A DNA stretch of 45,945 nt from the NCBI GenBank assembly GCA_045642965.1, contig JAZUJX010000032.1, positions 1 through 45,945 of the forward strand, given 5' to 3'. Within the stretch, counting starts at the first letter, position 1. The number at the start of each line of letters is the position of its first letter. The translations under genes and the position numbers were made by a program. Positions 1 through 8,876 of this stretch are shown here, in pieces. Source of the DNA: Equadaptatus sp045642965 (GTDB lineage Bacteria; Synergistota; Synergistia; Synergistales; Synergistaceae). The notes below the pieces were generated by a model that saw only the letters and a program-made list of their open reading frames with translations, made no database searches and was not told where the DNA came from.

Positions 1-882
1 TCCGCTTCGGAAAGCGACAAGGCTAACGCAGCGTATCTCGCGGCTCAGGCGGCGCTCGCCTCCGCACAGGCCTCCCTGCAGCTTGCACAGATTGACGTTG
101 AAAGAACGTCAGTACGTTCGCCGATTACGGGCCGCATAGGCAAGGCTCTCTTTACGAGGGGAAATTACGTGAAGCCCGACAGCAGTCCGCTTGCCGTTAT
201 TGTGCAGGAAGATCCTATCCGCGTCAGCTTCTCGCTGCCTGACAGGGATTATCTTGAGCTGCTTAAAAATTTCAATGAAAAAGGCTCTGTCTTTGAAACA
301 AAGATAAAGCTTTCCAACGGTGAAGAAATCGAAGCCAAGGGTATGCGCGATTTTGAAAACAATCAGGTTGATTCCAAAACAGGTACGGTTGCTGTCCGTC
401 TGCGCTATGCAAACAAGGACGGAAGACTTATGCCGGGCGCACTTGTCCGCGTCTCCGCAAAGCCTGTTGAAACGCGTCTCGTGAAATACATCCCGCAGGC
501 GGCAGTTCTTGCCGACGCGCAGGGCGATTACGTCTTCACGGTTAACGAAAAACAGGAAGCTGTTGTGAAGCGCGTCAAACTCGGCGACGAATACGGCACG
601 GCGCGTTTTGTTGAAGAAGGACTTGAAAAAGGCGACAAAATTATCGTACAGGGTATTCAGATGGTTCGTCAGGGTGTAAAGGTTCAGGTTGTTGAGAACC
701 AGAAGAGCAGGGACACTGCGGCTGAAAAGGCGAAGGAGTCGGAGCTTGACCTGAAACCGGCAAAGGATGACGCAAAAGAAGACGCAAAGCCTGAAGCGGC
801 AAAGACTGACAAAACTGACAAAAAAGCAGATCAGGGCAAAAAAGTGCCCGCAGCAATGCCGCCGGCGAAACAGGGTAAATAA
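1..882 (+). CDS. RND efflux periplasmic adaptor subunit (membrane fusion protein), 5' partial
   Basis: The reading frame is open from base 1, so the N-terminus (signal peptide and first half of the hairpin) lies outside the window. What remains starts in an Ala-rich alpha-hairpin with repeated Ala/Gln heptads and continues into the lipoyl-domain sequence VRSPITGRIGK, then the beta-barrel and membrane-proximal parts typical of the AcrA/MexA (HlyD) family. These proteins are periplasmic and join the inner-membrane pump to the outer-membrane channel. The last ~50 residues are an unusual Lys/Ala/Asp-rich, probably disordered tail. The pump gene follows 12 bases after the stop, and the outer-membrane channel gene after that, so this is the first visible gene of a tripartite efflux operon. 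The family is certain; the drug substrate cannot be read from sequence. Confidence 0.93.
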   Translation, partial: SASESDKANAAYLAAQAALASAQASLQLAQIDVERTSVRSPITGRIGKALFTRGNYVKPDSSPLAVIVQEDPIRVSFSLPDRDYLELLKNFNEKGSVFETKIKLSNGEEIEAKGMRDFENNQVDSKTGTVAVRLRYANKDGRLMPGALVRVSAKPVETRLVKYIPQAAVLADAQGDYVFTVNEKQEAVVKRVKLGDEYGTARFVEEGLEKGDKIIVQGIQMVRQGVKVQVVENQKSRDTAAEKAKESELDLKPAKDDAKEDAKPEAAKTDKTDKKADQGKKVPAAMPPAKQGK

Positions 883-894
883 AGGGTAAATAAA
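873..894 (+). repeat. Perfect 11-bp tandem repeat across the stop/start junction
   Basis: The unit gggtaaataaa occurs twice head to tail (873-883 and 884-894). The first copy supplies the adaptor stop codon and the second supplies the AAAGGG-type ribosome binding site and an A/T spacer in front of the pump ATG at 895. It looks like a slippage duplication that separated two genes that originally sat closer together. Confidence 0.85.
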
Positions 895-3800
895 ATGTTC
901 GCAAAATTTTTCATAGACCATCCGAGACTTTCCTCGGTCGTCTCAATAGTTATGGCGCTGGCGGGCTTAATCTGTATTTTCAGCCTGCCTGTAGCGCAGT
1001 ACCCGAACGTTACGCCTCCGCAGGTCCGCGTTAACGCGAACTTTATCGGAGCTGACGCGGAAACCGTTTCAAAAACTGTCGGCGCACCGCTTGAAGAGGA
1101 AATCAACGGTGTTGACGGCATGATTTACATGGAGTCAACCTCCAGCAGCAACGGAAACTATCAGCTCTACGTAACGTTCAAAATGGGCGTTGATCCGGAC
1201 ATAGCGCTTGTCAAGGTTCAGAACCGCGTTACGCAGGCTTCGCCGCGTCTTCCGTCAGAAGTTACGGCGCGAGGCATAAGCGTTAAATCCGCGTTTGCGC
1301 AGGACCTCGGAATGGTTGCTCTTACCTCTCCGAACGGCTCTTACACGAACCTTGAGCTGATGGACTACGCGCACTCAAACGTCAAGAACGTTCTTGCCCG
1401 TGTTGCGGGTATGGGCGACGTTGACGTATGGGGCGGACGTTACAGCGTCCGCGTATGGCTTGACCCTGAGCGCATGACCTCGCTCGGCATAACGGTTGCG
1501 CAGGTGGCGGCGGCAATTCAGGGACAGAACACGCAGGCTTCCCTCGGTTCGATAGGCGCCGCTCCTATGCTGTCAAGCCAGGTTCTTACCTACAACCTGC
1601 TTACTCAGGGACGTCTTTCAAAAATTTCCGACTTTGAAAAAATCATAGTCGCGACACACGCCGGCGGCGTTGTCAAACTCAAAGACATAGCGAAAATAGA
1701 GCTTGGTTCCGAATCCTACACGTTTGAAAACAAATACAACGGCGGAGACGCGGCGCTTGTTGACATGACACAGGCGTCGGGTTCGAACGCGCTTACCGTT
1801 ATGAACGCCGCAAAGAAAGTTATAAAGGCTCTGCAGAAAAATCTGCCGAACGGTATCAGTCTCGGTCTCGGCTACGACTCTACGGAGTACGTTATAGAAA
1901 CGATAAAGGAAATACTTTCAACGCTTATTATCACCTTCCTTCTCGTTGTTTTTGTCTGCTGGATATTCCTGCAGAACTGGAGGGTTACGCTCGTTCCGGT
2001 TATGGCTATCCCTGTTTCGCTGCTTGCCACCTTCATCGGTCTTGCGGCGCTTGGCTATTCCATAAACATTCTGACGCTGTTCGGGCTTGTCCTCGTTATC
2101 GGAACGGTTGTTGACGACGCAATAGTCGTTGTCGAGCGCGTTACCTACGTTATGGAACGCGACAAATGCACGCCTGCGGAAGCTACGGCTCAGGCCATGA
2201 AGGATATAACAGGCCCTATGATAGCGACGACGTTGGTCTTCCTCGCGATATTCGTTCCTGTTGCTTTCATGCAGGGCATAACGGGACAGATTTACCGCCA
2301 GTTTGCAGTTACCATATCCTTCTCGGTAATGTTCTCGCTCGTCTTTGCTCTTACGGCGAGCCCGGCAATGTGCGCTCATCTGCTTACCGAAATCAAACAG
2401 GCAGAAAGCGGACCTCTTGCGTGGTTCAACTCGGCGCTTAAGAAATCCACAGCCTGGTACGTTGAAAAATCTACGTGGATTGCAAAAAGAAGCCTGCTTG
2501 TCGTTCTTGCGGTCGCGCTTGTAATCGGCAGCTTCGCTCTTGTCTACAAAACCTCGCCGAAAGCGTTCCTTCCGGATGAAGACCAGGGTGTTCTTTTTGC
2601 CGCTCTCCAGATGCCGGAAGGTACTGCGAAAGCGCACACCTCGGCGCTGGTTAACGCGCTTGCAAACGAAATCAGAAATATTCCGGGCGTTGAAACAACC
2701 ATGGCCATTACGGGTATGTCCATGATAGGCGGACGCGGCGAAAACCTTGCCTCCGTAATCGTACCTCTTAAGCCGTGGGGCGAGCGTTCCGCAAAAGATC
2801 AGAGCCTGAATGCCATAGTCGGCAAAATACGCGGCATAACGGCGCGTATTCCTAACGCAAAAATAAACGTGTTCACTCCGCCTGCAATTTCAGGACTCGG
2901 CAACATAGGCGGTATAGACGTAAGACTTGAAGCAACGTTGAAAGCCGACCCTGCGGAACTTGAAACGGTTCTCGGCGGACTTTTGATGAAGCTCAACCGG
3001 CAGCCGGAAGTCGCAGCGGCATTCAGCAGCTACAATGCGGGAACGCCGCACCTTTACGTTGACATAGACCGCGAAAAGGCAGAGGTAATGAACGTTCCCG
3101 TAAGCAACATATTCGCCGCAATGCAGATGTATTTCGGCTCGGCTTACATCAACGACATTAACCTCGGTTCTCAGGTCAACCGCGTTATGGTGCAGGCTGA
3201 CGCGCAGTTCCGCTCTAAAATCGACGACATAGGCAGAGTCTACGTTTCAAGCGCGACGGGGCAGCAGATACCGCTTGAAACGCTGATACACGTCAGGAAA
3301 GTGCTGGCGCCGAGTACCTACAAACGCTACAACATGTACCCGTCGGCAAACATCAACGTCATAATGAAACAGGGCTTCTCAACCGGCCAGGGTATGGCAA
3401 TAATAGAAAAACTGGCACAGGAGCTTCCTTCGGGCTACGGCATAGACTATTCCGGAATGTCCTATCAGGAACGCACGGCAGGCAACCAGATTGCGCTCAT
3501 ACTTTCAATTTCGCTGCTGTTTGCCCTGCTCTTCCTTGTAGCGCAGTATGAAAGCTGGACGGTTCCCGTCCCGGTCATACTCTCACTGCCGGTCGCAATG
3601 CTCGGCGCAATACTCGGAATCCGCGCCATGGGACTTCCTGTCTCCATATACGCGCAGCTCGGCATACTGCTCCTTATTGGGCTTGCAGCCAAAAACGCAA
3701 TACTTATTATCGAATTTGCAAAGGAACAGCGCGAAGAGAACGGACTTTCAATCATAGAGGCAGCCGCGACCGCTGCCGGCGAACGTTTCCGTTCGGTTCT

Positions 3801-4041
3801 TATGACGGCGTTCACCTGCGTTCTCGGTGTTCTTCCGATGCTCTTTGCTTCCGGCGCAGGCTCCGGCTCGCGTAAAGCCGTCGGCTCCACAATGTTCTTC
3901 GGAATGAACGCGGCAACAATAATCGGTATCTTCCTGATACCTGGTCTGTACGTACTCTTCCAGACCATGCGCGAAAAAGTCTACGGAAACCGCCGCGTAT
4001 TCGGCGCAAAAAAAGCAGACGGCGCAGAGGAGGGAAAATAA
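895..4041 (+). CDS. RND multidrug efflux permease, AcrB/MexB (HAE1) type
   Basis: The 1048-residue length is standard for the hydrophobe/amphiphile efflux (HAE1) family, which exports lipophilic compounds using the proton gradient. The N-terminus has the expected first transmembrane helix and then LPVAQYPNVTPP. The proton-relay residues are present: the TM4 motif GTVVDDAIVVVERV carries D407 and D408, and TM10 has GLAAKNAILIIEFAK with K933. Two large periplasmic loops (roughly residues 30-335 and 560-865) separate the membrane blocks. A GAGGAGGG ribosome binding site for the next gene lies inside its last codons, so translation with the channel gene is probably coupled. Specific substrates are unknown. 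Confidence 0.96.
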   Translation: MFAKFFIDHPRLSSVVSIVMALAGLICIFSLPVAQYPNVTPPQVRVNANFIGADAETVSKTVGAPLEEEINGVDGMIYMESTSSSNGNYQLYVTFKMGVDPDIALVKVQNRVTQASPRLPSEVTARGISVKSAFAQDLGMVALTSPNGSYTNLELMDYAHSNVKNVLARVAGMGDVDVWGGRYSVRVWLDPERMTSLGITVAQVAAAIQGQNTQASLGSIGAAPMLSSQVLTYNLLTQGRLSKISDFEKIIVATHAGGVVKLKDIAKIELGSESYTFENKYNGGDAALVDMTQASGSNALTVMNAAKKVIKALQKNLPNGISLGLGYDSTEYVIETIKEILSTLIITFLLVVFVCWIFLQNWRVTLVPVMAIPVSLLATFIGLAALGYSINILTLFGLVLVIGTVVDDAIVVVERVTYVMERDKCTPAEATAQAMKDITGPMIATTLVFLAIFVPVAFMQGITGQIYRQFAVTISFSVMFSLVFALTASPAMCAHLLTEIKQAESGPLAWFNSALKKSTAWYVEKSTWIAKRSLLVVLAVALVIGSFALVYKTSPKAFLPDEDQGVLFAALQMPEGTAKAHTSALVNALANEIRNIPGVETTMAITGMSMIGGRGENLASVIVPLKPWGERSAKDQSLNAIVGKIRGITARIPNAKINVFTPPAISGLGNIGGIDVRLEATLKADPAELETVLGGLLMKLNRQPEVAAAFSSYNAGTPHLYVDIDREKAEVMNVPVSNIFAAMQMYFGSAYINDINLGSQVNRVMVQADAQFRSKIDDIGRVYVSSATGQQIPLETLIHVRKVLAPSTYKRYNMYPSANINVIMKQGFSTGQGMAIIEKLAQELPSGYGIDYSGMSYQERTAGNQIALILSISLLFALLFLVAQYESWTVPVPVILSLPVAMLGAILGIRAMGLPVSIYAQLGILLLIGLAAKNAILIIEFAKEQREENGLSIIEAAATAAGERFRSVLMTAFTCVLGVLPMLFASGAGSGSRKAVGSTMFFGMNAATIIGIFLIPGLYVLFQTMREKVYGNRRVFGAKKADGAEEGK

Positions 4042-4042
4042 A

Positions 4043-5521
4043 ATGAAAAAGAAAATAATTCTTGCCCTTCTGGCTGTACTGCTCCTTGCGGTCCCGTCAT
4101 ACGCCTTAACTGCGGCAAAAGGCGATCCGCAGCTTAAAGAAGGAGAATTCCTCAAGCTTGCGCAGAGCTATCCGATACCTGACCTCAACTCAGGCGAACT
4201 TAAACTGACAGAACCGAGTCCGGAACTGCTTGCCAGCTGGTGGACAACGTTCAACGACGAAACGCTGACGCGTCTTATAGAATGTGCGCTCAAAAACAGC
4301 CGCGATCTTAACACGGCGCGTTCAAGAGTTGTACAGGCACGTGCCGGATTAAGGTCAAGCAAAGCTAACCTTTTGCCGTGGCTTGATGCTACCGGAACGT
4401 ATCAGCGCGGAATGAAATCTGAATCAACCAACGGAAAGGTCGAAGATGGCGGCAGCGGCGGAGTTACCGGCAACGTATTCTCACTCGGCGTTGACGCATC
4501 CTGGGAAATAGACATTTTCGGAGCACGCAGGGCTGAAGTGAAAGCCTCAAAAGCAACGGTTCAGGCTCAGTACGCGCAGCTCTACAACACGTGGGTGTCG
4601 CTCTCCGCGGAAATCGCGCTGGAATACATAACGCTTCGTACGTCACAGCTCAGTCTTAAGGTTGCCGAAGAAAACTACAAGCTGCGCGAAGCGACCTACA
4701 AGCTTCAGGAATCGCGCTGGAAGGCAGGACTTGCCGACCAGCTTGCGCTTCAGCAGGCAAAATACACGACGGAACAGGTAGAAGCGCTCATTCCGCCTCT
4801 CAAAACAACTGTGGAAGAATGCAAGAATGCCCTTGCGGTGCTTGTCGGAAAAATTCCGGGCGAGCTTGAACAGGAGCTTCGTGAACCGAAGAATATTCCT
4901 GTTGCTTCCGATGGTGTACTGTACGGCATACCTGCAAATATGCTCCGCCAGCGCCCTGACATACAGGCAGCAGAGCGGCAGGTTGCTGCGGCATTCGCCA
5001 AAAGGCAGGCAGCAAAGGCAAATCTTTGGCCGAGATTCTTCCTCGTAGGCTCAATCGGAACGGAAGCCATTGACGGCGACAGCCTGTTCAAGGCCGGAGC
5101 ACGCAATTTTGGCTTTGGTCCGTCGGTGACGCTGCCGATATTCCACTGGGGTGCACTGCAGAGCAACGTAACCATACAGACGGAAGCTGAAAAACAGGCT
5201 CTCTACGCGTATGAAAGCACCGTGCTCAAGGCAATAGCCGAAGTGCGCGACGCGCTTGTCGACTCCGTACACGGCATAGACAGGGGCAATTCGCTTAAAG
5301 ACGGTATGGACGCGGCTCAGGCGGCAGTTCAGATTGCTGAAGACAAATATAACGCAGGCCTTGTGAACTTTGACACGGTCATCAACGCGCAGGAAGCGTA
5401 TCTGTCGCTCTCAGAGCAGTATGCTGTGAACAAGGGGCGCATCTCCGCCGCGACGATACAGCTCTTCAAGGCTCTCGGCGGCGGCTGGCAGCCGATAGAC
5501 GCGGAACTTACAAAGAAATAA
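4043..5521 (+). CDS. Outer-membrane efflux channel, TolC/OprM (NodT) family
   Basis: The 492-residue product has an N-terminal signal peptide ending near SYALTA, then two repeated outer-membrane-efflux-protein units rich in long helices (about residues 70-260 and 290-485). Typical family sequences include PDLNSGELKL near the start, a WWTTFND stretch, LRQRPDIQAAERQ in the middle, and PIFHWG before the second helical hairpin. OprM-type members are usually acylated on a Cys after the signal peptide, but I see no lipobox cysteine here. It would form the trimeric outer-membrane exit duct for the pump encoded just upstream (1 base gap). A strong terminator follows directly, so it ends the operon. 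Confidence 0.94.
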   Translation: MKKKIILALLAVLLLAVPSYALTAAKGDPQLKEGEFLKLAQSYPIPDLNSGELKLTEPSPELLASWWTTFNDETLTRLIECALKNSRDLNTARSRVVQARAGLRSSKANLLPWLDATGTYQRGMKSESTNGKVEDGGSGGVTGNVFSLGVDASWEIDIFGARRAEVKASKATVQAQYAQLYNTWVSLSAEIALEYITLRTSQLSLKVAEENYKLREATYKLQESRWKAGLADQLALQQAKYTTEQVEALIPPLKTTVEECKNALAVLVGKIPGELEQELREPKNIPVASDGVLYGIPANMLRQRPDIQAAERQVAAAFAKRQAAKANLWPRFFLVGSIGTEAIDGDSLFKAGARNFGFGPSVTLPIFHWGALQSNVTIQTEAEKQALYAYESTVLKAIAEVRDALVDSVHGIDRGNSLKDGMDAAQAAVQIAEDKYNAGLVNFDTVINAQEAYLSLSEQYAVNKGRISAATIQLFKALGGGWQPIDAELTKK

Positions 5522-5526
5522 CGTAT

Positions 5527-5559
5527 AAAAAACGGAGCCGTAAGGCTCCGTTTTTTTTT
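5527..5559. terminator. Bidirectional intrinsic terminator between convergent genes
   Basis: A perfect 9-bp stem (aacggagcc / ggctccgtt) with loop gtaa is flanked by an A-run on the left and a T-run on the right, so it can stop the efflux operon (+) and the glycosyltransferase gene (-). Its T-run overlaps the stop codon of the minus-strand gene. Confidence 0.92.
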
Positions 5560-6670
5560 AATCATTGTGTTTTAAAATTTCTCCGGCAATTTGCAGAATT
5601 TCGCGTGCCGCGTTCGGGCGGGCTATTCTTTTCGCGTTTGCTGTCAGTTCCGCGAGTTTCTGAGGGTCGTCCAGTATCAGTTCCGCAGTTTCTGCGGCTT
5701 TTTCCGCGTCGTCAAGCTTTAAAGCCGCGCCTTCGCCGCATACGCAGCGGAGATTGCATTCCTCCTGTCCGGGAACGGGGTCCATGATCAGCAGGGGCAG
5801 TCCGCAGGCAAGAGTTTCCGCAAGCGTCAGACCTCCCGGCTTGATTATTCCGAGGTCTGCGGCGCGGTAAAATTCTTCCATGTTGTTTACGTAGCCTTCA
5901 ATCCGAACGTTTTCATCGGCTTTGTAGATTTTTTCAAGTTTTTTTCTCAGGCTTTTGTTGTTTCCGCAGATTACAATCGTCAGCCGGTCTTTGCGTTTTG
6001 CAAGAGAACTGGCAACGGTTTCTATGCTTCCGGCGCCTATTCCGCCGCCGCTTACAAGTATGACGCGCCTGTTTTTGTCAATTCCGAGCTTTTCCCGCGC
6101 GGTTTCTTTTGAAAGCGCGGTTTCGAATTTTGCCGCAACGGGTATTCCGCTGTTGTACACGTTTTCTATGTTCTCTTTCGCGTACTGTCCGAGCGCAGTA
6201 CGGCTCGGCACGAAGCTTGCCGCGTATATGCCGGAACGCTGGAATATATGGGTTTCATAATCGGTGTTGACGAGAAATACGGGAATGTCCGGGTTTCTTT
6301 TTGCAAAATGCTCCGCTCCGAAGTAATGGGTGAAGAAGACGGCTTCCGCGTTCATCTCGCGAACACGGCATTCGGCTTTTGAGATGTACATTTTGCAGAG
6401 CAGTTTGTGTGCCAAATCACAGCAGAATTTTGTAACGCCCGGTTTGTCCGAGCCCCAGTACGATTTTCCCCAAAGCCAGGGCCACCAGCGCACGGTCCAA
6501 AGATAGTAGTTTGAAAGTCCTGCATGGAGCAGCTTCGGCACGCAGTCAAGAATATCGGCGCAGAGTGCCTGTCCGTCAGGATTGTCAAGCATAAAGCGCG
6601 CGGCGAGATTTTCTGCTGCCGCGCGGTGTCCCGTGCCTTCCGAAGCGTAAAAAACTGCGATACTTTTCAT
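5558..6670 (-). CDS. Glycosyltransferase of the MGDG synthase/MurG type (diacylglycerol glucosyltransferase-like)
   Basis: The 370-residue product has the two-Rossmann GT-B layout of family GT28. It begins KSIAVFYASEGTGHR, matching the GxGH loop of MurG, UgtP and plant MGDG synthases; the domain linker has VNTDYETH, and the nucleotide-sugar domain has SGGGIGAGS, then KPGGLTLAE and PGQEECN. Relatives move a sugar from UDP-sugar onto diacylglycerol or another lipid at the cytoplasmic membrane face; the acceptor here is inferred only. The open frame extends 28 codons further upstream, but those overlap the divergent ppx promoter and look non-coding, so the ATG at 6670 is chosen. No Shine-Dalgarno precedes it and a TATAAT lies 9 bases upstream, so the mRNA may be leaderless. 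It is monocistronic. Confidence 0.85.
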   Translation of the reverse strand: MKSIAVFYASEGTGHRAAAENLAARFMLDNPDGQALCADILDCVPKLLHAGLSNYYLWTVRWWPWLWGKSYWGSDKPGVTKFCCDLAHKLLCKMYISKAECRVREMNAEAVFFTHYFGAEHFAKRNPDIPVFLVNTDYETHIFQRSGIYAASFVPSRTALGQYAKENIENVYNSGIPVAAKFETALSKETAREKLGIDKNRRVILVSGGGIGAGSIETVASSLAKRKDRLTIVICGNNKSLRKKLEKIYKADENVRIEGYVNNMEEFYRAADLGIIKPGGLTLAETLACGLPLLIMDPVPGQEECNLRCVCGEGAALKLDDAEKAAETAELILDDPQKLAELTANAKRIARPNAAREILQIAGEILKHND

Positions 6671-6679
6671 GACAGCAAG

Positions 6680-6685
6680 ATTATA
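6680..6685 (-). promoter_or_regulatory. -10 element of glycosyltransferase gene, near-leaderless
   Basis: On the minus strand a perfect TATAAT is followed by only 9 bases before the ATG at 6670, which would put the transcription start 0-3 bases from the start codon. I see no good -35. Confidence 0.5.
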
Positions 6686-6707
6686 GTACAAAAAAAGCGA
6701 TAAATAG

Positions 6708-6713
6708 TATAAT
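6708..6713 (+). promoter_or_regulatory. -10 element of the ppx-arsD-amidase operon
   Basis: A perfect TATAAT lies 28 bases upstream of the ATG at 6742 and leaves room for the AAGGGGAGA ribosome binding site. It is divergent from the glycosyltransferase promoter about 25 bases away. No convincing -35 is visible. Confidence 0.5.
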
Positions 6714-6741
6714 GTTCTCGAAAGAAAAGGGGAGAATACGT

Positions 6742-7653
6742 ATGAAACAGGCATTAGTTGAGATAGGGACGAATTCGGTCAAGTATACCGTTGCGGAGCT
6801 TTCGGGCGGGGCCGTTTCCTTTGTGAAGGACGTCAATACCGTAACGCGGCTCGGCGAAGGGCTGAAGGACAGCGGAATGCTTTCCGCGGAGGCAATGGAG
6901 CGCACAGCCCGCGTTGTCGCGGATTACGTGGAGCAGGCTCACGAAGACGGCGCCGAGCAGATTGAGGTTGTCGGGACGATGGCTCTGCGTTCCGCCGGAA
7001 ACAGCAACTGTTTTGAGGTGAGAGTGAAGGAACTTGCCCATATAGGGCTGCGTATTATTTCCGGCGAAGAGGAGGCAAGGCTTTCTTTTGAGTCGGTTCT
7101 TTGCGAAGTGCCGAAATCTGCGCTGCGTGACCTGCTTGTTTTTGATCTCGGCGGCGGCAGTACGGAGTTTGTATATTCGAGTTTCGGCAAAATTACAAGG
7201 GCTTTCAGCGTAAATATCGGTTCCGTGGAGCTGACGGAAAGATTTCTGCCCGAAGCCCCTGCTCCTTTAAGCGCTGTTTCGCGTCTTAAAGCCGTTATAA
7301 GGGCGGAACTTGTCAAAAACGGTGTAAAGGGCCGTCCGGGGTGTCTTGTGGGCACAGGAGGCAATTTAACGACGCTTTTCATGCTTAAATCTGCCATGGC
7401 TGAGTATGATGCAAAGAAGCTCAGCGGAATGACGGTTTCAAAAACGGAGCTTGAAGCTCTGATAAAGGAGCTCGCGCGCAGAACGCTTGACGAGCGCAGG
7501 GCAATGCCTGGCATGAATCCGGCAAGGGCGGATATAGTGCTTGCCGGCGCCTGTGCGGCTTACGCGATAATGGAAATAACCGAAAGCCGTTTGCTGACGC
7601 TCAGCCTGCGCGGTTTAAGACACGCGCTGCTTGCGGAGATGCTGTCCAGATGA
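6742..7653 (+). CDS. Ppx/GppA-family phosphatase, short form
   Basis: The product is 303 residues, only the ASKHA phosphatase core; E. coli Ppx is over 500 residues with extra C-terminal domains. The phosphate-1 loop is LVEIGTNSVKYTVAEL (classic members have IDxGSNS), the phosphate-2 loop is VFDLGGGSTEF, and LVGTGGNLTTL is the adenosine-side glycine loop. Such proteins hydrolyse polyphosphate and/or pppGpp in the cytoplasm; which one applies here cannot be decided. The ATG at 6742 is chosen because AAGGGGAGA stands just before it and the family sequence starts there. Its stop overlaps the arsD-like start by ATGA, indicating coupled translation. Confidence 0.88.
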   Translation: MKQALVEIGTNSVKYTVAELSGGAVSFVKDVNTVTRLGEGLKDSGMLSAEAMERTARVVADYVEQAHEDGAEQIEVVGTMALRSAGNSNCFEVRVKELAHIGLRIISGEEEARLSFESVLCEVPKSALRDLLVFDLGGGSTEFVYSSFGKITRAFSVNIGSVELTERFLPEAPAPLSAVSRLKAVIRAELVKNGVKGRPGCLVGTGGNLTTLFMLKSAMAEYDAKKLSGMTVSKTELEALIKELARRTLDERRAMPGMNPARADIVLAGACAAYAIMEITESRLLTLSLRGLRHALLAEMLSR

Positions 7654-8009
7654 CGGGGAAGCTTGCGGTCTACGAACAGGCTGCCTGCTGCATTACCGGA
7701 ATTTGCGGGGCAAAGGCGAATCCCGAGCTGCTGCGTATGTCTTCCGTGTACGAAACGCTGAAAGCAAAGGGAATTGAAATGGAGATATACAATCTTTCGC
7801 GGAGTCCCAAAGCCTTTGCCGAGAACAAGCAGGTTATCGCGTATCTGAAAAAGCACGGGGAAAAGGCTCTGCCTGTCTGCACGCTGGACGGAGAAATAGC
7901 TGTTGAAGGGCGGTATCCGACCAACAGCGAGATTATTGAAGCTCTCGGGCTTGAAAAAACGGCGCTTGACGAACTGCTTCCGCCGGGGAGACTGCTTTGC
8001 GAGAGATAA
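7650..8009 (+). CDS. arsD: ArsD-like arsenic metallochaperone/repressor family protein
   Basis: The 119-residue product matches ArsD along its length. It has the thioredoxin-like start LAVYEQAACCITGICG with the family's three vicinal cysteines (C13, C14, C19, corresponding to C12/C13/C18 of plasmid R773 ArsD), a middle segment NLSRSPKAFAENKQVIAYLK and the end motif LPVCTLDGEIAVEGRYPT. ArsD binds As(III)/Sb(III) through these cysteines and passes it to the ArsA ATPase, and is a weak repressor of ars operons. No arsA, arsB, acr3 or arsC gene is in the window; it sits between a phosphatase gene (4-base ATGA overlap) and a cell-wall amidase gene (7 bases). The fold assignment is solid; an arsenic role in this context is uncertain. 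Confidence 0.82.
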   Translation: MTGKLAVYEQAACCITGICGAKANPELLRMSSVYETLKAKGIEMEIYNLSRSPKAFAENKQVIAYLKKHGEKALPVCTLDGEIAVEGRYPTNSEIIEALGLEKTALDELLPPGRLLCER

Positions 8010-8016
8010 AATTATA

Positions 8017-8727
8017 ATGAAAATAAAAGCTTGTGCAAAATTTATGCTGCCTGTATTGATTCTTGCCTTTTGCGCCGCGCCCTGCCGCGCGGCGGTTATT
8101 GCCGTAAACGCGGGGCATCAGGCGAAGGCTGATTTGGAAAAAGAACCTATAGGACCGGGCTCTAAAATTCAAAAATACAGGGTTTCTTGCGGTCCGCGCG
8201 GTGTCGCAAGCGGTATGCCCGAGCATGAGCTCAATCTGCTGAATGCCGTGCTGCTTGAAAAAGAGCTTGCGAAGCGCGGACATAAGGTTATTATGGTCAG
8301 GCAGAGCAGCGACGTCAATATAAGCAACAGGGAACGTGTTGCGTTTGCGCTGGAAAACGGGGCGGAGCTGATAATAAACCTTCACGCGAACGCCCGAGGG
8401 ACAAAACAGCCGAAGGATACGCACGGCGCCATGACGCTTTGCAGAAGCGTGCGCAACAGCTTTAATCCCGCTCTGTATCCTGAGGAAAGAAAGCTTGCCG
8501 AAGCGGTGCAGAAAGAGCTTTGCAAAGCAACGGGAGCGAAAAATCTCGGCGTAGTGGAAACGGACGTTATGACGGGAATAAACTGGAGCAGCGTTCCGTC
8601 GGTGATAGTCGAGGTCGGCTATATGACGAACGAAACGGAGGATATGCTGCTTCAGGACGAAAAATACCGTGTCAAAGCCGCCTTTGGCATAGCGGAAGGA
8701 ATAGAAAATTACCTGCACGGCAGGTAA
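8017..8727 (+). CDS. Exported N-acetylmuramoyl-L-alanine amidase (Amidase_3)
   Basis: The 236-residue product has a signal peptide (basic start, hydrophobic core, cleavage near CRAA) followed by one zinc amidase domain. The metal ligands are visible: H34 in NAGHQ, E71 in PEHELNL and H123 in NLHANAR; the catalytic glutamate is E199 in IVEVGYMTNETE. Amidase_3 enzymes cut the bond between MurNAc and the stem-peptide L-Ala in the periplasm, usually for cell separation or remodelling. There is no separate wall-binding domain. The frame opens at 7903, inside the arsD-like gene, but the signal peptide fixes the start at 8017. It is the last gene of a three-gene operon. Confidence 0.9.
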   Translation: MKIKACAKFMLPVLILAFCAAPCRAAVIAVNAGHQAKADLEKEPIGPGSKIQKYRVSCGPRGVASGMPEHELNLLNAVLLEKELAKRGHKVIMVRQSSDVNISNRERVAFALENGAELIINLHANARGTKQPKDTHGAMTLCRSVRNSFNPALYPEERKLAEAVQKELCKATGAKNLGVVETDVMTGINWSSVPSVIVEVGYMTNETEDMLLQDEKYRVKAAFGIAEGIENYLHGR

Positions 8728-8735
8728 TTTTTTTT
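8708..8735 (+). terminator. Intrinsic terminator overlapping the amidase stop codon
   Basis: Stem attacctgc / gcaggtaat (9 bp) with loop acg is followed by a T-run. The right arm contains the amidase stop codon, so the hairpin is built into the end of the gene. Confidence 0.88.
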
Positions 8736-8836
8736 GCCCTAAAGCAGATTATATTTTGTTTGTGGTGTTAAAAAAGATAATGAAACAGTTGATTTTTGCT
8801 GACTATAATTTTGCGGAAAAGTTTTCCGTACTCTGC

Positions 8837-8842
8837 TATAAT
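8837..8842 (+). promoter_or_regulatory. Probable -10 element of the CoA-transferase gene
   Basis: A perfect TATAAT lies 34 bases before the ATG at 8877; a second perfect TATAAT is at 8804-8809. Neither has a convincing -35. The leader holds the GGGGTGA ribosome binding site at 8865-8871. Confidence 0.45.
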
Positions 8843-8876
8843 ATTGGCAGTTCAAAACAAATACGGGGTGACAACG

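Noticed and set aside
109..921. Long minus-strand open frame of 270 codons opposite the efflux adaptor
   Set aside because: It is the complement of a clearly conserved gene, has a Cys/Phe-rich composition without family features and no ribosome binding site.
1918..2637. 239-codon minus-strand frame inside the RND pump gene
   Set aside because: Arg/Asn/Glu-rich shadow of the strongly conserved pump frame.
6671..6754. N-terminal extension of the glycosyltransferase by 28 codons
   Set aside because: It would cover both divergent promoters and the ppx start; the conserved family sequence begins at the ATG at 6670.
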